Assembly: GCA_030652255.1 (NCBI GenBank)
Contig: JAUSAZ010000144.1
Location: 124,001-188,000 of the forward strand
From: Myxococcales bacterium
GTDB lineage: Bacteria; Myxococcota_A; Polyangia; Polyangiales; Ga0077539
Reading direction: 5' to 3'
Length of the DNA stretch: 64,000 bases
The notes beneath the pieces are model-generated. The model was not told where the DNA came from. It ran no database searches and saw only the letters and a program-made list of their open reading frames with translations. The position numbers and the translations under genes were made by a program. This document shows, one piece after another, positions 37,934 through 46,284 of the stretch; positions within the stretch are counted from its first letter, which is position 1; every line of letters begins with the position of its first letter.

Positions 37934-39565
37934 TCAGCTCGGGAACCGCAGCGGGCCGCCGATCTGCCGCTTCTGCATCACCCGGTAGTCCACGTCGACG
38001 TCGAAGAGGGAGACCACCGTCGCGCGACCCTTGAGGGTGATGCCCTTGAACTCGATCTTGGTGACGTTCACCCCGAAGCCCTGGGCGTCGAAGCCCACCC
38101 GCCCGTCGCTCTCGAAGCCCGTCTCGGCGCCCGCCGAGAGCGAGAGCACGCGGTCGTGGATGGCCATGCCCCGCGCCGTCAGCGACACCGGGAAGTCACT
38201 GCGGAAGCGGGCGAACTTCCACTCCGGCTCGCCGATGGACTTGCGCTCGACGTCCGCCGACACCGTGAAGTTCGCCTCGATCTTGCCCTCGATGTTGGCG
38301 ACGAAGCCGTAGCCCCGGATGGTGAGGTCGACGCCGAAGCCGACGCTGAGAGAGACCTTCAGCAGCACCAGCCGGACGGAGATCGAGTAGGCGAAGAACA
38401 CCCGCCGATCGAGGTTCTCCTTGAAGCCCCAGGTCGCCTTGAGCTGCCCGGTGAGCACCTCCAGGCTGAAGTTGAAGTCCCAGCCCACCTTGGGCTTGAA
38501 GTTCCGGATCGCCTCCCAGATCTCGTTGATCGTCCGCTCGATGTTCCGGAAGGCGTTGACCGCCCCGAGGAGCCAGTCGAGCCCGAGCACCGCCTGGCCG
38601 TTGCGCTTCAGCTCCGCCCGGACCCGCGTCTCGATGTTGTTGTTCCGGTTGCCCGCCGCGCGCGCCGACGCGCTGCCCGTCCACTCGGCCTCACCCCCCG
38701 AGGCGTTGCGCTCACCGGTCGCGGAGTACACCCGGCCGCGGGTGTTGACCGTCCCGGTCAACGTGGTCCGCGACGTGGGGTTGGCCTCGTCCCAGGTGTT
38801 GGTGCCGTGCCGGACCGACCCGGAGGCCAGCGCCGGCAAACGGACGTCGAGCTCCCACTGGTCCGCGGGGTACGCGCGGATGACGGTGTTCTGCGAGCGG
38901 ACGGCGGCGCCCCCGCGGCGTACGCCGCAGACGATGGCGTTGACGCGGTAGTCCTGGTGGCCCCAGCGGATCGGCCAGATGTCGAGGAAGCTGCCGACCC
39001 GGTTGTTGTCCGTGGCCCGCGCCCGACGGAACACCGGGAACGAGTGCACCGTCTCGCCCCGCAGCGTGGTGTTCTGTCCCTGCGGGTCGACGACCACCAG
39101 ATGGGGGTGCCGCTCCTGGGAGCAGAACTGGTAGTTCGTCACGACCGTGAGCGTGATGGTCGTCCGGGGGTGGTTCGTCGGGCCGCCGGCGGTCACCTCG
39201 ATGATCGCGCCGGTGCGATAGGGGTTCGCGTTCGGCGTGCCCGTGCTGGTGATGAAGAAGTCCACCGGGTTGGCGCGCTCCCTCGGCTCGGGCTCGGTGC
39301 CCACCCACGGGGCCTGCCCCTGGCCGGTCTTGCGCTCGTTGACCTTCAGGTGGAGCAGGTCGCAGGGGTTGGAGCGGATGGGCATCCCGCACGGGAGGGT
39401 GCCGCTCCGCTGCGTCGGGCTCTGGCAGAGGCCGGCCTGCGCGTCCTGCTGCGCCCTCGCCCGCTGCTGCCGCGCCCGTAGCGCCGCCGCCCGCTGCTGC
39501 TCCGCCCGCTGCGCCGCCGCCCGCTCCGCCTCGGAGGGGCCGAACAAATAGTCGTAGAGACCCAT
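37934..39565 (-). CDS. 543-residue unknown protein of the T6SS island, candidate effector
   Basis: Starts MGLYDYLFGPSEAERAAAQR, with a Gln/Arg/Ala-rich helical segment (~residues 10-45) and no signal peptide. The middle has several Cys (LCQSPTQRSGTLPCGM, RSNPCDL) and beta-rich segments (VTNYQFCSQERHPHLVVVDP). The last ~200 residues alternate amphipathic strands (KVGWDFNFSLEVLTGQLKAT; LVLLKVSLSVGFGVDLTIRG; GFVANIEGKIEANFTVSADV) in the style of a barrel or membrane-inserting sheet. No toxin motif recognised. ATG 39565 has GAGGAG upstream. Cargo or pore-forming effector is plausible; not shown. Confidence 0.7.
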   Translation of the reverse strand: MGLYDYLFGPSEAERAAAQRAEQQRAAALRARQQRARAQQDAQAGLCQSPTQRSGTLPCGMPIRSNPCDLLHLKVNERKTGQGQAPWVGTEPEPRERANPVDFFITSTGTPNANPYRTGAIIEVTAGGPTNHPRTTITLTVVTNYQFCSQERHPHLVVVDPQGQNTTLRGETVHSFPVFRRARATDNNRVGSFLDIWPIRWGHQDYRVNAIVCGVRRGGAAVRSQNTVIRAYPADQWELDVRLPALASGSVRHGTNTWDEANPTSRTTLTGTVNTRGRVYSATGERNASGGEAEWTGSASARAAGNRNNNIETRVRAELKRNGQAVLGLDWLLGAVNAFRNIERTINEIWEAIRNFKPKVGWDFNFSLEVLTGQLKATWGFKENLDRRVFFAYSISVRLVLLKVSLSVGFGVDLTIRGYGFVANIEGKIEANFTVSADVERKSIGEPEWKFARFRSDFPVSLTARGMAIHDRVLSLSAGAETGFESDGRVGFDAQGFGVNVTKIEFKGITLKGRATVVSLFDVDVDYRVMQKRQIGGPLRFPS

Positions 39566-39575
39566 CGGAGGCTCC

Positions 39576-39959
39576 TCACTCCTCGGCCGCGTCGAGCGCG
39601 TCGAGCATGTCCTGGCAGAGCGCCTCGACGCGCTCCATCAACTGGTCGACCTTCACCCGCCCGTCGTAGCCCGGCGCGGTCAATGTCTCCTGCGCCCACG
39701 GGAGGAGCGGGTCCTCGTCAAAGTCCGGGTGCAGCAGCAGCATCACGTCGCAGTACCGACCGACGTCGTACTCGGTGTCGATCTCGTACCGATCGCACTT
39801 CGCCATGCCGTGGGCGACGAAGGCCTCGAGGCCCTCCTCGCCCATGGCCGCGCACTCCTCGGGCCACACCCGACGGAGGTGCCCGATGACGTTCTCCACG
39901 AAGGGCTCCATCGCCGAGCGGGCGAGGGCGTCCATCTGTGCACGGCGGATGACCAGCAC
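39576..39959 (-). CDS. Small acidic protein of the T6SS island
   Basis: 127 residues from GTG 39959, 10 bp after the vgrG stop. It begins MLVIRRAQMDALARSAMEPF, contains CDRYEIDTEYDVGRYCDVML and ends in an acidic helix (DQLMERVEALCQDMLDALDA). Predicted all-alpha and soluble. It resembles small helical proteins that sit between vgrG and cargo in myxobacterial T6SS clusters. A chaperone or adaptor role is likely from position; no named family is claimed. Confidence 0.75.
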   Translation of the reverse strand: MLVIRRAQMDALARSAMEPFVENVIGHLRRVWPEECAAMGEEGLEAFVAHGMAKCDRYEIDTEYDVGRYCDVMLLLHPDFDEDPLLPWAQETLTAPGYDGRVKVDQLMERVEALCQDMLDALDAAEE

Positions 39960-39969
39960 GGCGTCGCGC

Positions 39970-42675
39970 TCAGCCCGGCAGGAACAGCCGGTCGACCTGC
40001 TTGCCGACCACCTTGTCGAGCTGCTTCATCGCCTGCGCCGCCAGCTTGGCCGCCTGCGGCGGCAGGCCCCGCCCGTCGATCCAGCCCTGCAGCACCTCGC
40101 GCCCCGCCGTGAGGGCCGGCCCCTTGAGGAAGGCCGCCACGTCGGCGCCGTTGCGCTGCTTCAGCACCGTCCAGAAGGGGTCGCGGGCCATGCCCTGGTC
40201 GAGCCCCACCGCGCGCAGCGTGCCCCAGGTCGCCGCGGTGGTGGTCACGCCCTTGAGCTCCTTCACGAGCCCCGTGAGCAGCGGGCTGCTCTTCACCCGG
40301 GGGTTGTTCTCCAGGCCCTTGAAGGCCTCCCCCACGAGGCCCTTCACGCCGTCCGCGATGGCCTCCTCGCCGACCTTGAGCGCCGCGTCCTTGATGACCC
40401 CGAAGTTGGGCTTGCGCCCCTCCTTGAGGGCCGACGCGAGCTCGGTCACCGTGGTCTTCGCGAGCCCCTGGAGGCGCTCGGAGATCTTGTCCGGCACCCC
40501 CGCCTTGGCGAGCAGCTTCTTCAGCCCGCTGCTCGCCTGCTCGGCGAGCTTCGCGGGGTCGATGGCGGCCCTGAGCTTCTCCAGCAGCCCCCCGGCGTTG
40601 CCCTGGAGGTTCACCGCCAGCGCCCCGGCGGTCTCCTGCGGGGCGACGGTGTTGCTGTCCGTCTCGCCGCAGTTGATCTTCACCAGCGCGCCGTTGATGT
40701 TCACGAGCGAGCCGCCGATGACGTGGATCGTCGGGGAGTTGATCGTGATCTTGTTGGGCAGGAGCATGATGCTCGACTCGCCCACCTTGAAGCCCATGCT
40801 CGACTCCGCGGTGACCGCGAAGTGCGTGTCGACCCGCAGCGACGCCCCAGCGCCGCCGTGCACCGCGATGGAGCTGTTGCCCTCCACGTCGAGCGAGTCG
40901 TTCTGAACGATGCTGGTGATGCGGTCCTTCTGCACCGTCACGTGCTCCATCCCCTGGATGGTCTTCGTGCGGTCGTGGCCCACCACGAGCGTCTGGTCGC
41001 GGCGCACCACGGAGTCCATGTCGCGCTGCGCGTGGATGAAGATCTGCTCGTTGTCCTTGAGGTCTTCGAAGCGCAGCTCGTTGAACCCCTGGCCACCCTT
41101 CGACGAGCTCGTCTTGATGGTGCTCTTGGTCTTCTCCGCGGGCAGCGGGTACGGCGTGTTGTTCTCGCCGTTGTAGACGCAGCCGGTGACGAGCGGCCGG
41201 TCGGGGTCGCCCTCGAGGAAGGTCACCACCACCTCCATCCCGATGCGCGGGATGAACATCGAGCCCCAGGCCGCGCCCGCCCAGCTCTGCGCGACGCGCA
41301 TCCAGCACGACGACTTGCTGCCGTTCTGCGACGGCCCGCGCAGCTCCGGCCGGTCCCAGTGGAAGCGCACCAGGATGCGCCCGTGGAAGTCCGTCGAGAT
41401 CTCCTCCTCGTCCTCGCCCGGCGCCGCGATCACCAGCGCCGTCTGCGGCCCGTGCACCAGCGGCCGCGGGGTGTCCCGCTCGGGCCGGATGGGCGTGTCC
41501 GAGGGCACGCACTCGAAGCGGTTCCAGTAGCGCGTGGCGACCGCCGCGCCTCCAGCGGGGATGCTCTCCATCTCCGGGTCGATGCTCCGGAGCAGCGACT
41601 TCACGTGCTCGCTCTCGCGGATGTCGTCGGGGATGTCGCCCCAGGCCGCGACGTGGTGCTGCACGTTGGTGAGCACGTAGTTGCGGTCGAGGTCGGCGCG
41701 CTGGTGCCCGGTCATGGTGAGCCCGCGGCCGGGCCAGAAGCCCGTCACGGTGCTGCGCCCGTGGCCGACCTTGTTCTCGACCTGGGTCTCCTCGGCGCGG
41801 ACCCGCGCGCGGCGCTGGCCGTGGTGGGGCCGGTACACGTGCGCGTCGTCGTCGTACACGCCCAGGGTGAAGCGCGCGGGGTAGTCATACACCGGTCGCG
41901 CGCCGCCCTCGCCGGGGCTGCGCGGGCTCATGTCGAGCACGGCGCGGGGGTGGGTGAAGTCGAAGTCGCGGAGGAGCACGCCGGTGGTGCCGGTGCGCCG
42001 GTGCCAGTCGAACCAGAGCACCGACTCGCTGCCCGCGGTGACCGAGCCCGCCGCGTCGATGACGCTGACCGCGGCCCCGTCCATCGTCGGCACGGCCTCC
42101 CAGGCGTGGCCGTCCTCGACGAGCTGCCAGGTCTCCGCGTCGCCGTCGTGCTTGAAGTAGTACGCGACGCCCTCCTCCTCGAGGAGGCGCTGCACGAAGT
42201 CGAGGTCGGTCTCGCGGTACTGCACGCAGTTCTCGCGCGGCGGCAGCTGGTCGAGCGCGCCGTCGTACCCCATCGTGCCGTTGCCCTGGTAGACCCCGGC
42301 GTCCTTGAGCACCTCCTCGATGATGGTGAGGACGTTGACGTCCTGCCAGATGCGGGAGTTGACCCGCTTGGAGAGCGTCCACAGCGACGGGACCACCACG
42401 ATGCGGGCGAAGCGGTACATCCCGGTCGAGCCGAGGTCTTCCACCCGCCGCACGATGCCCTTCAGCGGACGGCTCACCGGGCCGCGCTGGATCTCGAGGC
42501 TGACGTTGCGCTCGAAGAGCTCGTCGATGCTGGCCCCGACGTTGCGGTTGGCCAGGATCAGCGAGGCCTCGTAGAGCCGCGACACGCCCTCGTCGAGGAA
42601 GACGTGCACGGGCCGCCAGCCGCCGCCAGGTCCCTCGAAAACAAGCTCCACCTCAGCGCGCGGCGCTTCGCTCAT
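39970..42675 (-). CDS. vgrG: VgrG spike protein with long C-terminal helical extension
   Basis: 901 residues from ATG 42675; the open frame upstream is shadow. Residues ~1-370 are the gp27-like base (VSLEIQRGPVSRPLKGIVRR; QYRETDLDFVQRLLEEEGVA). An OB-fold/gp5 part follows (RILVRFHWDR; SSCWMRVAQSWAGAAWGSMF; EVVVTFLEGDPDRPLVTGCV), then the beta-prism repeats (VVGHDRTKTIQGMEHVTVQK). From ~670 a 230-residue helical tail extends (EKLRAAIDPAKLAEQASSGL; KVGEEAIADGVKGLVGEAFK), ending VDRLFLPG. The tail makes it an extended VgrG that may bind or be cargo. Head of a four-gene operon. Confidence 0.93.
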   Translation of the reverse strand: MSEAPRAEVELVFEGPGGGWRPVHVFLDEGVSRLYEASLILANRNVGASIDELFERNVSLEIQRGPVSRPLKGIVRRVEDLGSTGMYRFARIVVVPSLWTLSKRVNSRIWQDVNVLTIIEEVLKDAGVYQGNGTMGYDGALDQLPPRENCVQYRETDLDFVQRLLEEEGVAYYFKHDGDAETWQLVEDGHAWEAVPTMDGAAVSVIDAAGSVTAGSESVLWFDWHRRTGTTGVLLRDFDFTHPRAVLDMSPRSPGEGGARPVYDYPARFTLGVYDDDAHVYRPHHGQRRARVRAEETQVENKVGHGRSTVTGFWPGRGLTMTGHQRADLDRNYVLTNVQHHVAAWGDIPDDIRESEHVKSLLRSIDPEMESIPAGGAAVATRYWNRFECVPSDTPIRPERDTPRPLVHGPQTALVIAAPGEDEEEISTDFHGRILVRFHWDRPELRGPSQNGSKSSCWMRVAQSWAGAAWGSMFIPRIGMEVVVTFLEGDPDRPLVTGCVYNGENNTPYPLPAEKTKSTIKTSSSKGGQGFNELRFEDLKDNEQIFIHAQRDMDSVVRRDQTLVVGHDRTKTIQGMEHVTVQKDRITSIVQNDSLDVEGNSSIAVHGGAGASLRVDTHFAVTAESSMGFKVGESSIMLLPNKITINSPTIHVIGGSLVNINGALVKINCGETDSNTVAPQETAGALAVNLQGNAGGLLEKLRAAIDPAKLAEQASSGLKKLLAKAGVPDKISERLQGLAKTTVTELASALKEGRKPNFGVIKDAALKVGEEAIADGVKGLVGEAFKGLENNPRVKSSPLLTGLVKELKGVTTTAATWGTLRAVGLDQGMARDPFWTVLKQRNGADVAAFLKGPALTAGREVLQGWIDGRGLPPQAAKLAAQAMKQLDKVVGKQVDRLFLPG

Positions 42676-42779
42676 GCTCGAACTCCGTTCAGGGGGTCTA
42701 TCGCTCGCCCGATCGCGCCGCGATGGTCGCGAGCACGATACACCCACCGGCCCCTCCGCCAACAGGACCGCCGCGCCGA

Positions 42780-43634
42780 TCAGTCGACGGCCAGCAGGGA
42801 CCGCAGCTCGGCGACCGGGAACCGGTACTCCACGTGGCAGTAGTCGCACTCGATCTCGAGGTCCTTGCCCTCGGCGATGAGGGACTCGAGCTCCTGCGGC
42901 GGCAGCGTGCCAAGGGTCGCCCGGAGCCGCTGCGAGTCGCACCGGCACTGGTACCGCACCGCGCCGGTGCCCACCACCGCGTAGGGCATCAGGTAGAGCA
43001 GCTCGGCCAGGAGCGTCGCGGGCGTGGTCGCGTCGTCCCGGAGCAGGGTCTCCATCGGGGGGAAGTCCTCCAGCCGGGCGGTCATCACCGCCAGCTGCCC
43101 CTCGCCGAGCTCGGGCAGGAGCTGCACCAGGTATCCGCCCGCGGCCACCACCTCGTCGCCGTCCATCACGGTGCACACGGCGATCGCCGACGCGACCTGC
43201 TCGGACTCCTGGAGGTAGGCCATCAGCGAGGCCGAGACCCCGCCGCTGGTCACCCGCACCACGCCCTTGTGCGCGCTGCCCCGCGGGAGCGTGCGCGTCA
43301 CCTGGAGCACGGCCCCGTCGCCCAGCACCAGCGAGCCCCCGCGGGTGCGCTGCACCAGCGCCCGCGCGCCCCCGTCCGGGTGCGAGTCGGCGATGAGCGA
43401 GTCGCGCCCGATGGCCGACTGCAGCACGCCCTGCACGCGAAGGTCGGGCGCCATCGTCTCGCGCACCAGGATCGTCCCGGTCACCAGCTCGCCCAGCCAG
43501 CGCGCCTCGTCGCCCTTCACCCGCTGCGCCGCGACGATGGACCGCACCGTGTCCGTCGTCCGCAGCGCCACCACGCGAAACGATCCGTCGTCCGTGATCG
43601 CTCGCACCACCGAGTCCTGCCGCTCGTTCTCCAT
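42780..43634 (-). CDS. hslO: Redox-regulated chaperone Hsp33
   Basis: 284 residues. Hsp33 is activated by oxidation and protects unfolding proteins. The N-terminal core (AHKGVVRVTSGGVSASLMAY; ESEQVASAIAVCTVMDGDEV) and the C-terminal redox switch are present: CxC in RYQCRCDSQRL and CxxC in LEIECDYCHVEYRFPV, the zinc-binding quartet. The start is ATG 43634. It follows the T6SS island by position but is on the same strand upstream of vgrG, with 104 bp between, so it probably has its own transcript. Confidence 0.92.
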   Translation of the reverse strand: MENERQDSVVRAITDDGSFRVVALRTTDTVRSIVAAQRVKGDEARWLGELVTGTILVRETMAPDLRVQGVLQSAIGRDSLIADSHPDGGARALVQRTRGGSLVLGDGAVLQVTRTLPRGSAHKGVVRVTSGGVSASLMAYLQESEQVASAIAVCTVMDGDEVVAAGGYLVQLLPELGEGQLAVMTARLEDFPPMETLLRDDATTPATLLAELLYLMPYAVVGTGAVRYQCRCDSQRLRATLGTLPPQELESLIAEGKDLEIECDYCHVEYRFPVAELRSLLAVD

Positions 43635-44149
43635 AGGTGGCGCTTCATAGCATCGCCGGGGCGGTGGCCGTCACCCGTCCGGAGCTCCCACCCGCGCAGG
43701 CCCTGCTCCGCGGTGCACCCGGGACCTACAGCCGACGCCGCTGGCGGAGGTCTGGCTTCACCGCCCCGCTCCAGGGCGGCGACCGGCGCCGGGCACCCGC
43801 CCCCACCGCACAGCGCGCGAAAACAGGACAATCGCTCGTGCGGCGCGAAACCTCCATGTGGGATGCCAGGCGCGGCGGGCCCAGGTGCGCTCCTGACTTC
43901 AATACATATCGGCAGTCGCGACCGTGGGGCGATTGCCTACATATACCCGTGTCGGAGCGGCGGTCACACTCATCACACCTGTCGCCATTACAACCACGGA
44001 GAGCACGTCCGTCCGTGTAGGACGAAGCGGATATTACCGCTGCAAAATGGGGCGATCGCGCACAACGCTCTTCCAGTTCATTTGTGAAAGCCCGTAAGAA
44101 GGGATTGCGCACCAACGACTCCATTGGTCGATTGAAGACGAGGCCCAAG
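43635..44149. other. 515-bp non-coding leader region, AT-richer than surroundings
   Basis: It lies between divergent hslO and the lipoprotein at 44150. From about 43880 to 44100 the base composition is visibly lower in GC than the rest of the window, with AT-containing stretches such as ttcaatacatatcgg and ttgcctacatatacc. No convincing gene, hairpin terminator or RNA family is recognised. A GTG at 44084 opens the frame of the next gene but gives a poor signal peptide. It probably holds promoters for both genes, and possibly a leader RNA. Confidence 0.5.
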
Positions 44150-46201
44150 ATGAACCGAGCCCTTTCCGCGATGACAGTGATGATGGCGGCGGTCGCCACC
44201 AATGGGTGCATGAGCGGCGAGGGTTCAGACCTCGGCCTCGTCTCGCAGTCCATCGTCCCGGGCATCGGAACGACCTGCGCGGCGGGCGCCCTGGAGGGCA
44301 ACGCCACGCCGGAGCGCGACGCCACGGCGCCGTGGTCCCAGGTGGAGGGCAATCCCTCGCCGGTGCGGACCGCCAGCGGCCAGATCGTCGTCTCCCACTC
44401 CGGCGGCAACGGCGTCGCGTTCACCCGCTACGAGCCCCGGGCCGCGGGCGCGACGCAGGTGGTGCTCGACGTCAACGTCGCCATCCAGCCCGACGCCTTC
44501 GCCCTGGCCGAAGGCTGTCCCGCGGTGCCGGTCGCCAACATCGGCGTCGTGGTCTCCGACGGCGCGCGCATGGCGGGCCTCGCGGTGGGCCGCATGCGCA
44601 ACGCCGCCGGCGTCGTCACGAACTACGTCGCCATCCGCGCCCTCGACCGGTGCGCGACGCCCATCGCGGTGGCGCCCTTCACATTCGATATTACCGAGTT
44701 CCATGTCTACTCGGTGCGCCTCGACCGCACCAACGGCGCCGCGGTCTATATCGACAAGGAAGACGAGCCGACGCTGCGCGTGGCCTACGACCGGCTCGAC
44801 GCCGCGGCCCCGCTGGGCGGCGCCCAGTTCGGCTTCCGCACGGAGCGCGCGGTCGCCAGCTGGGACTACCTCCGCTACTCGGCCTGCGGCGTCACGGCGC
44901 CCGCGGCGCCCCCGCCGGTCTCGTCGTGCGGCGGCCCGTGCCCCGGCAACCGCGCCCCGAGCTGCGCCGGCGCGGCGGCCTCTCCCGCCTCGCTCTGGCC
45001 GCCGAACCACTCGTTTCGCCCCGTGAGGGTCGTCGGGCTCACCGACCCGGACGGCGACGTGGTCTCCTACACCATCTCCCACGTCACCTCCGACGAGCCG
45101 AACGACGCCCAGGGCTCCGGCGACGACGGCGACGACGTCGGCCGCCAGGACCAGGACCTCAACGAGGACGGCAGCCCCCGCATGCCCGGCGACCGCCAGA
45201 ACTACGGCCGCGGGGTCCTGCTCCGCGCCGAGCGCAGCGGCATGGGCAACGGCCGGGTCTACGCGCTGCACGTCACCGGGAACGACGGGCGCGGCGGCAC
45301 CTGCCAGGCGACGGTGCGGGTGTGCGTTCCCCACGACAGCAGCGGCGCCCCCTGCGTCGATGACGGCCAGGACCACGACGCCACCACCCCGCCGACCCCG
45401 CCGCCCCCGCCGGTGGAGCCCGTCGCCCCGGGCACGCTCCGCTGCCCGGCGCCCTCGAGCGCGCTCGCGGGCTCGCCGGTCACCCTCCGCGCGACCGGCG
45501 CCGGCGCCGCGACCACGGTGCGCTGGAGCGTCACCACCGCGCCGAGCTACACCCGCGCGTACCGCTTCGCGTCGGAGTACGACGACGCCGACGTCGGCGC
45601 GATGGTCGGGCGCGGCACCGAGGTGCCCTTCACGTCGGTGATCGTCGGTGACTTCACCGTCCACGCCGAGGCGGTGTACCCCAACGGCACCATCGACGAG
45701 TGCGACACCACGGTCACCATGCGCGGCCACGGCCTCCGCATCGAGCTCAGCTGGAACACCCAGGACACCGACGTCGACCTCCACGCCCTGCGCGAGTCGA
45801 CCGGGCGCTGGTTCACCTCGCAGGACTGCTACTACGCCAACCGCCGCCCCGACGCCTCGCTGCCCGAGGACAGCCGCCGCTGGCTCGACACCGACGACGT
45901 CGACGGTGAGGGCCCCGAGAACATCCGCGTCGACACCCCCGCGACGGACCGCGACTACCAGATCGGGGTGCACTTCTACTCGGCGCACGGGCAGCGCACG
46001 CCGACCCGCGCGACGGTGGTGATCTACTGCGGCGAGCAGCGCATGGGCACCTACCAGCGCGTCCTCACCGGCGACCGCGGCAGCCCCAACGCCAACGACT
46101 TCTGGCACGTCGCTGCGGTGCGCTTCGCCCCCGGCTCGGCCTGCTCGGTGCGATCGGTCGAGCAGCTGATGACCGCGACCCAGGCGCGCAACGGGGGCTG
46201 A
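44150..46201 (+). CDS. Secreted lipoprotein with a C-terminal DTDVDLH (YfaP/DUF2135-like) domain
   Basis: 683 residues from ATG 44150 (MNRALSAMTVMMAAVATNGC). The lipobox is weak. Residues ~40-265 look like a lectin/laminin-G style sandwich (VVLDVNVAIQPDAF; FHVYSVRLDRTNGAAVYIDK). Then come a Cys-containing linker (SCGGPCPGNRAPSC), an Ig-like segment (LWPPNHSFRPVRVVGLTDPD), a Pro hinge and a second Ig-like segment. The last ~150 residues read SWNTQDTDVDLHALRES, DCYYANRRPDAS and DTDDVDGEGPENIRV, a motif set seen in YfaP-like domains. Probably adhesive; ligand unknown. The GTG at 44084 is an alternative start. Confidence 0.78.
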   Translation: MNRALSAMTVMMAAVATNGCMSGEGSDLGLVSQSIVPGIGTTCAAGALEGNATPERDATAPWSQVEGNPSPVRTASGQIVVSHSGGNGVAFTRYEPRAAGATQVVLDVNVAIQPDAFALAEGCPAVPVANIGVVVSDGARMAGLAVGRMRNAAGVVTNYVAIRALDRCATPIAVAPFTFDITEFHVYSVRLDRTNGAAVYIDKEDEPTLRVAYDRLDAAAPLGGAQFGFRTERAVASWDYLRYSACGVTAPAAPPPVSSCGGPCPGNRAPSCAGAAASPASLWPPNHSFRPVRVVGLTDPDGDVVSYTISHVTSDEPNDAQGSGDDGDDVGRQDQDLNEDGSPRMPGDRQNYGRGVLLRAERSGMGNGRVYALHVTGNDGRGGTCQATVRVCVPHDSSGAPCVDDGQDHDATTPPTPPPPPVEPVAPGTLRCPAPSSALAGSPVTLRATGAGAATTVRWSVTTAPSYTRAYRFASEYDDADVGAMVGRGTEVPFTSVIVGDFTVHAEAVYPNGTIDECDTTVTMRGHGLRIELSWNTQDTDVDLHALRESTGRWFTSQDCYYANRRPDASLPEDSRRWLDTDDVDGEGPENIRVDTPATDRDYQIGVHFYSAHGQRTPTRATVVIYCGEQRMGTYQRVLTGDRGSPNANDFWHVAAVRFAPGSACSVRSVEQLMTATQARNGG

Positions 46202-46284
46202 AACCCCGCCTCGCCCGCGTCACGCTCCCTCCCCGCCTCCGCTCCCCTCCCCGAAACCCCGAAGCCCCCGTAGAACCCGTCGAC
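46202..46284 (+). terminator. C-rich, G-poor gap between convergent genes; possible Rho-type terminator
   Basis: The 83 bp between the two stop codons read almost wholly pyrimidine plus A on the plus strand (runs such as tcacgctccctccccgcc). A small hairpin overlaps the upstream stop (CGGGG / CCCCG, loop 7) but has no T tract. The C-over-G skew is what Rho loading sites look like, so this may end transcription from the plus strand. Function inferred. Confidence 0.35.

Noticed and set aside
43726..44424. A 232-codon minus-strand frame across the 44150 gene start
   Set aside because: It crosses the start of the lipoprotein gene and gives a composition without domain or signal; likely shadow.
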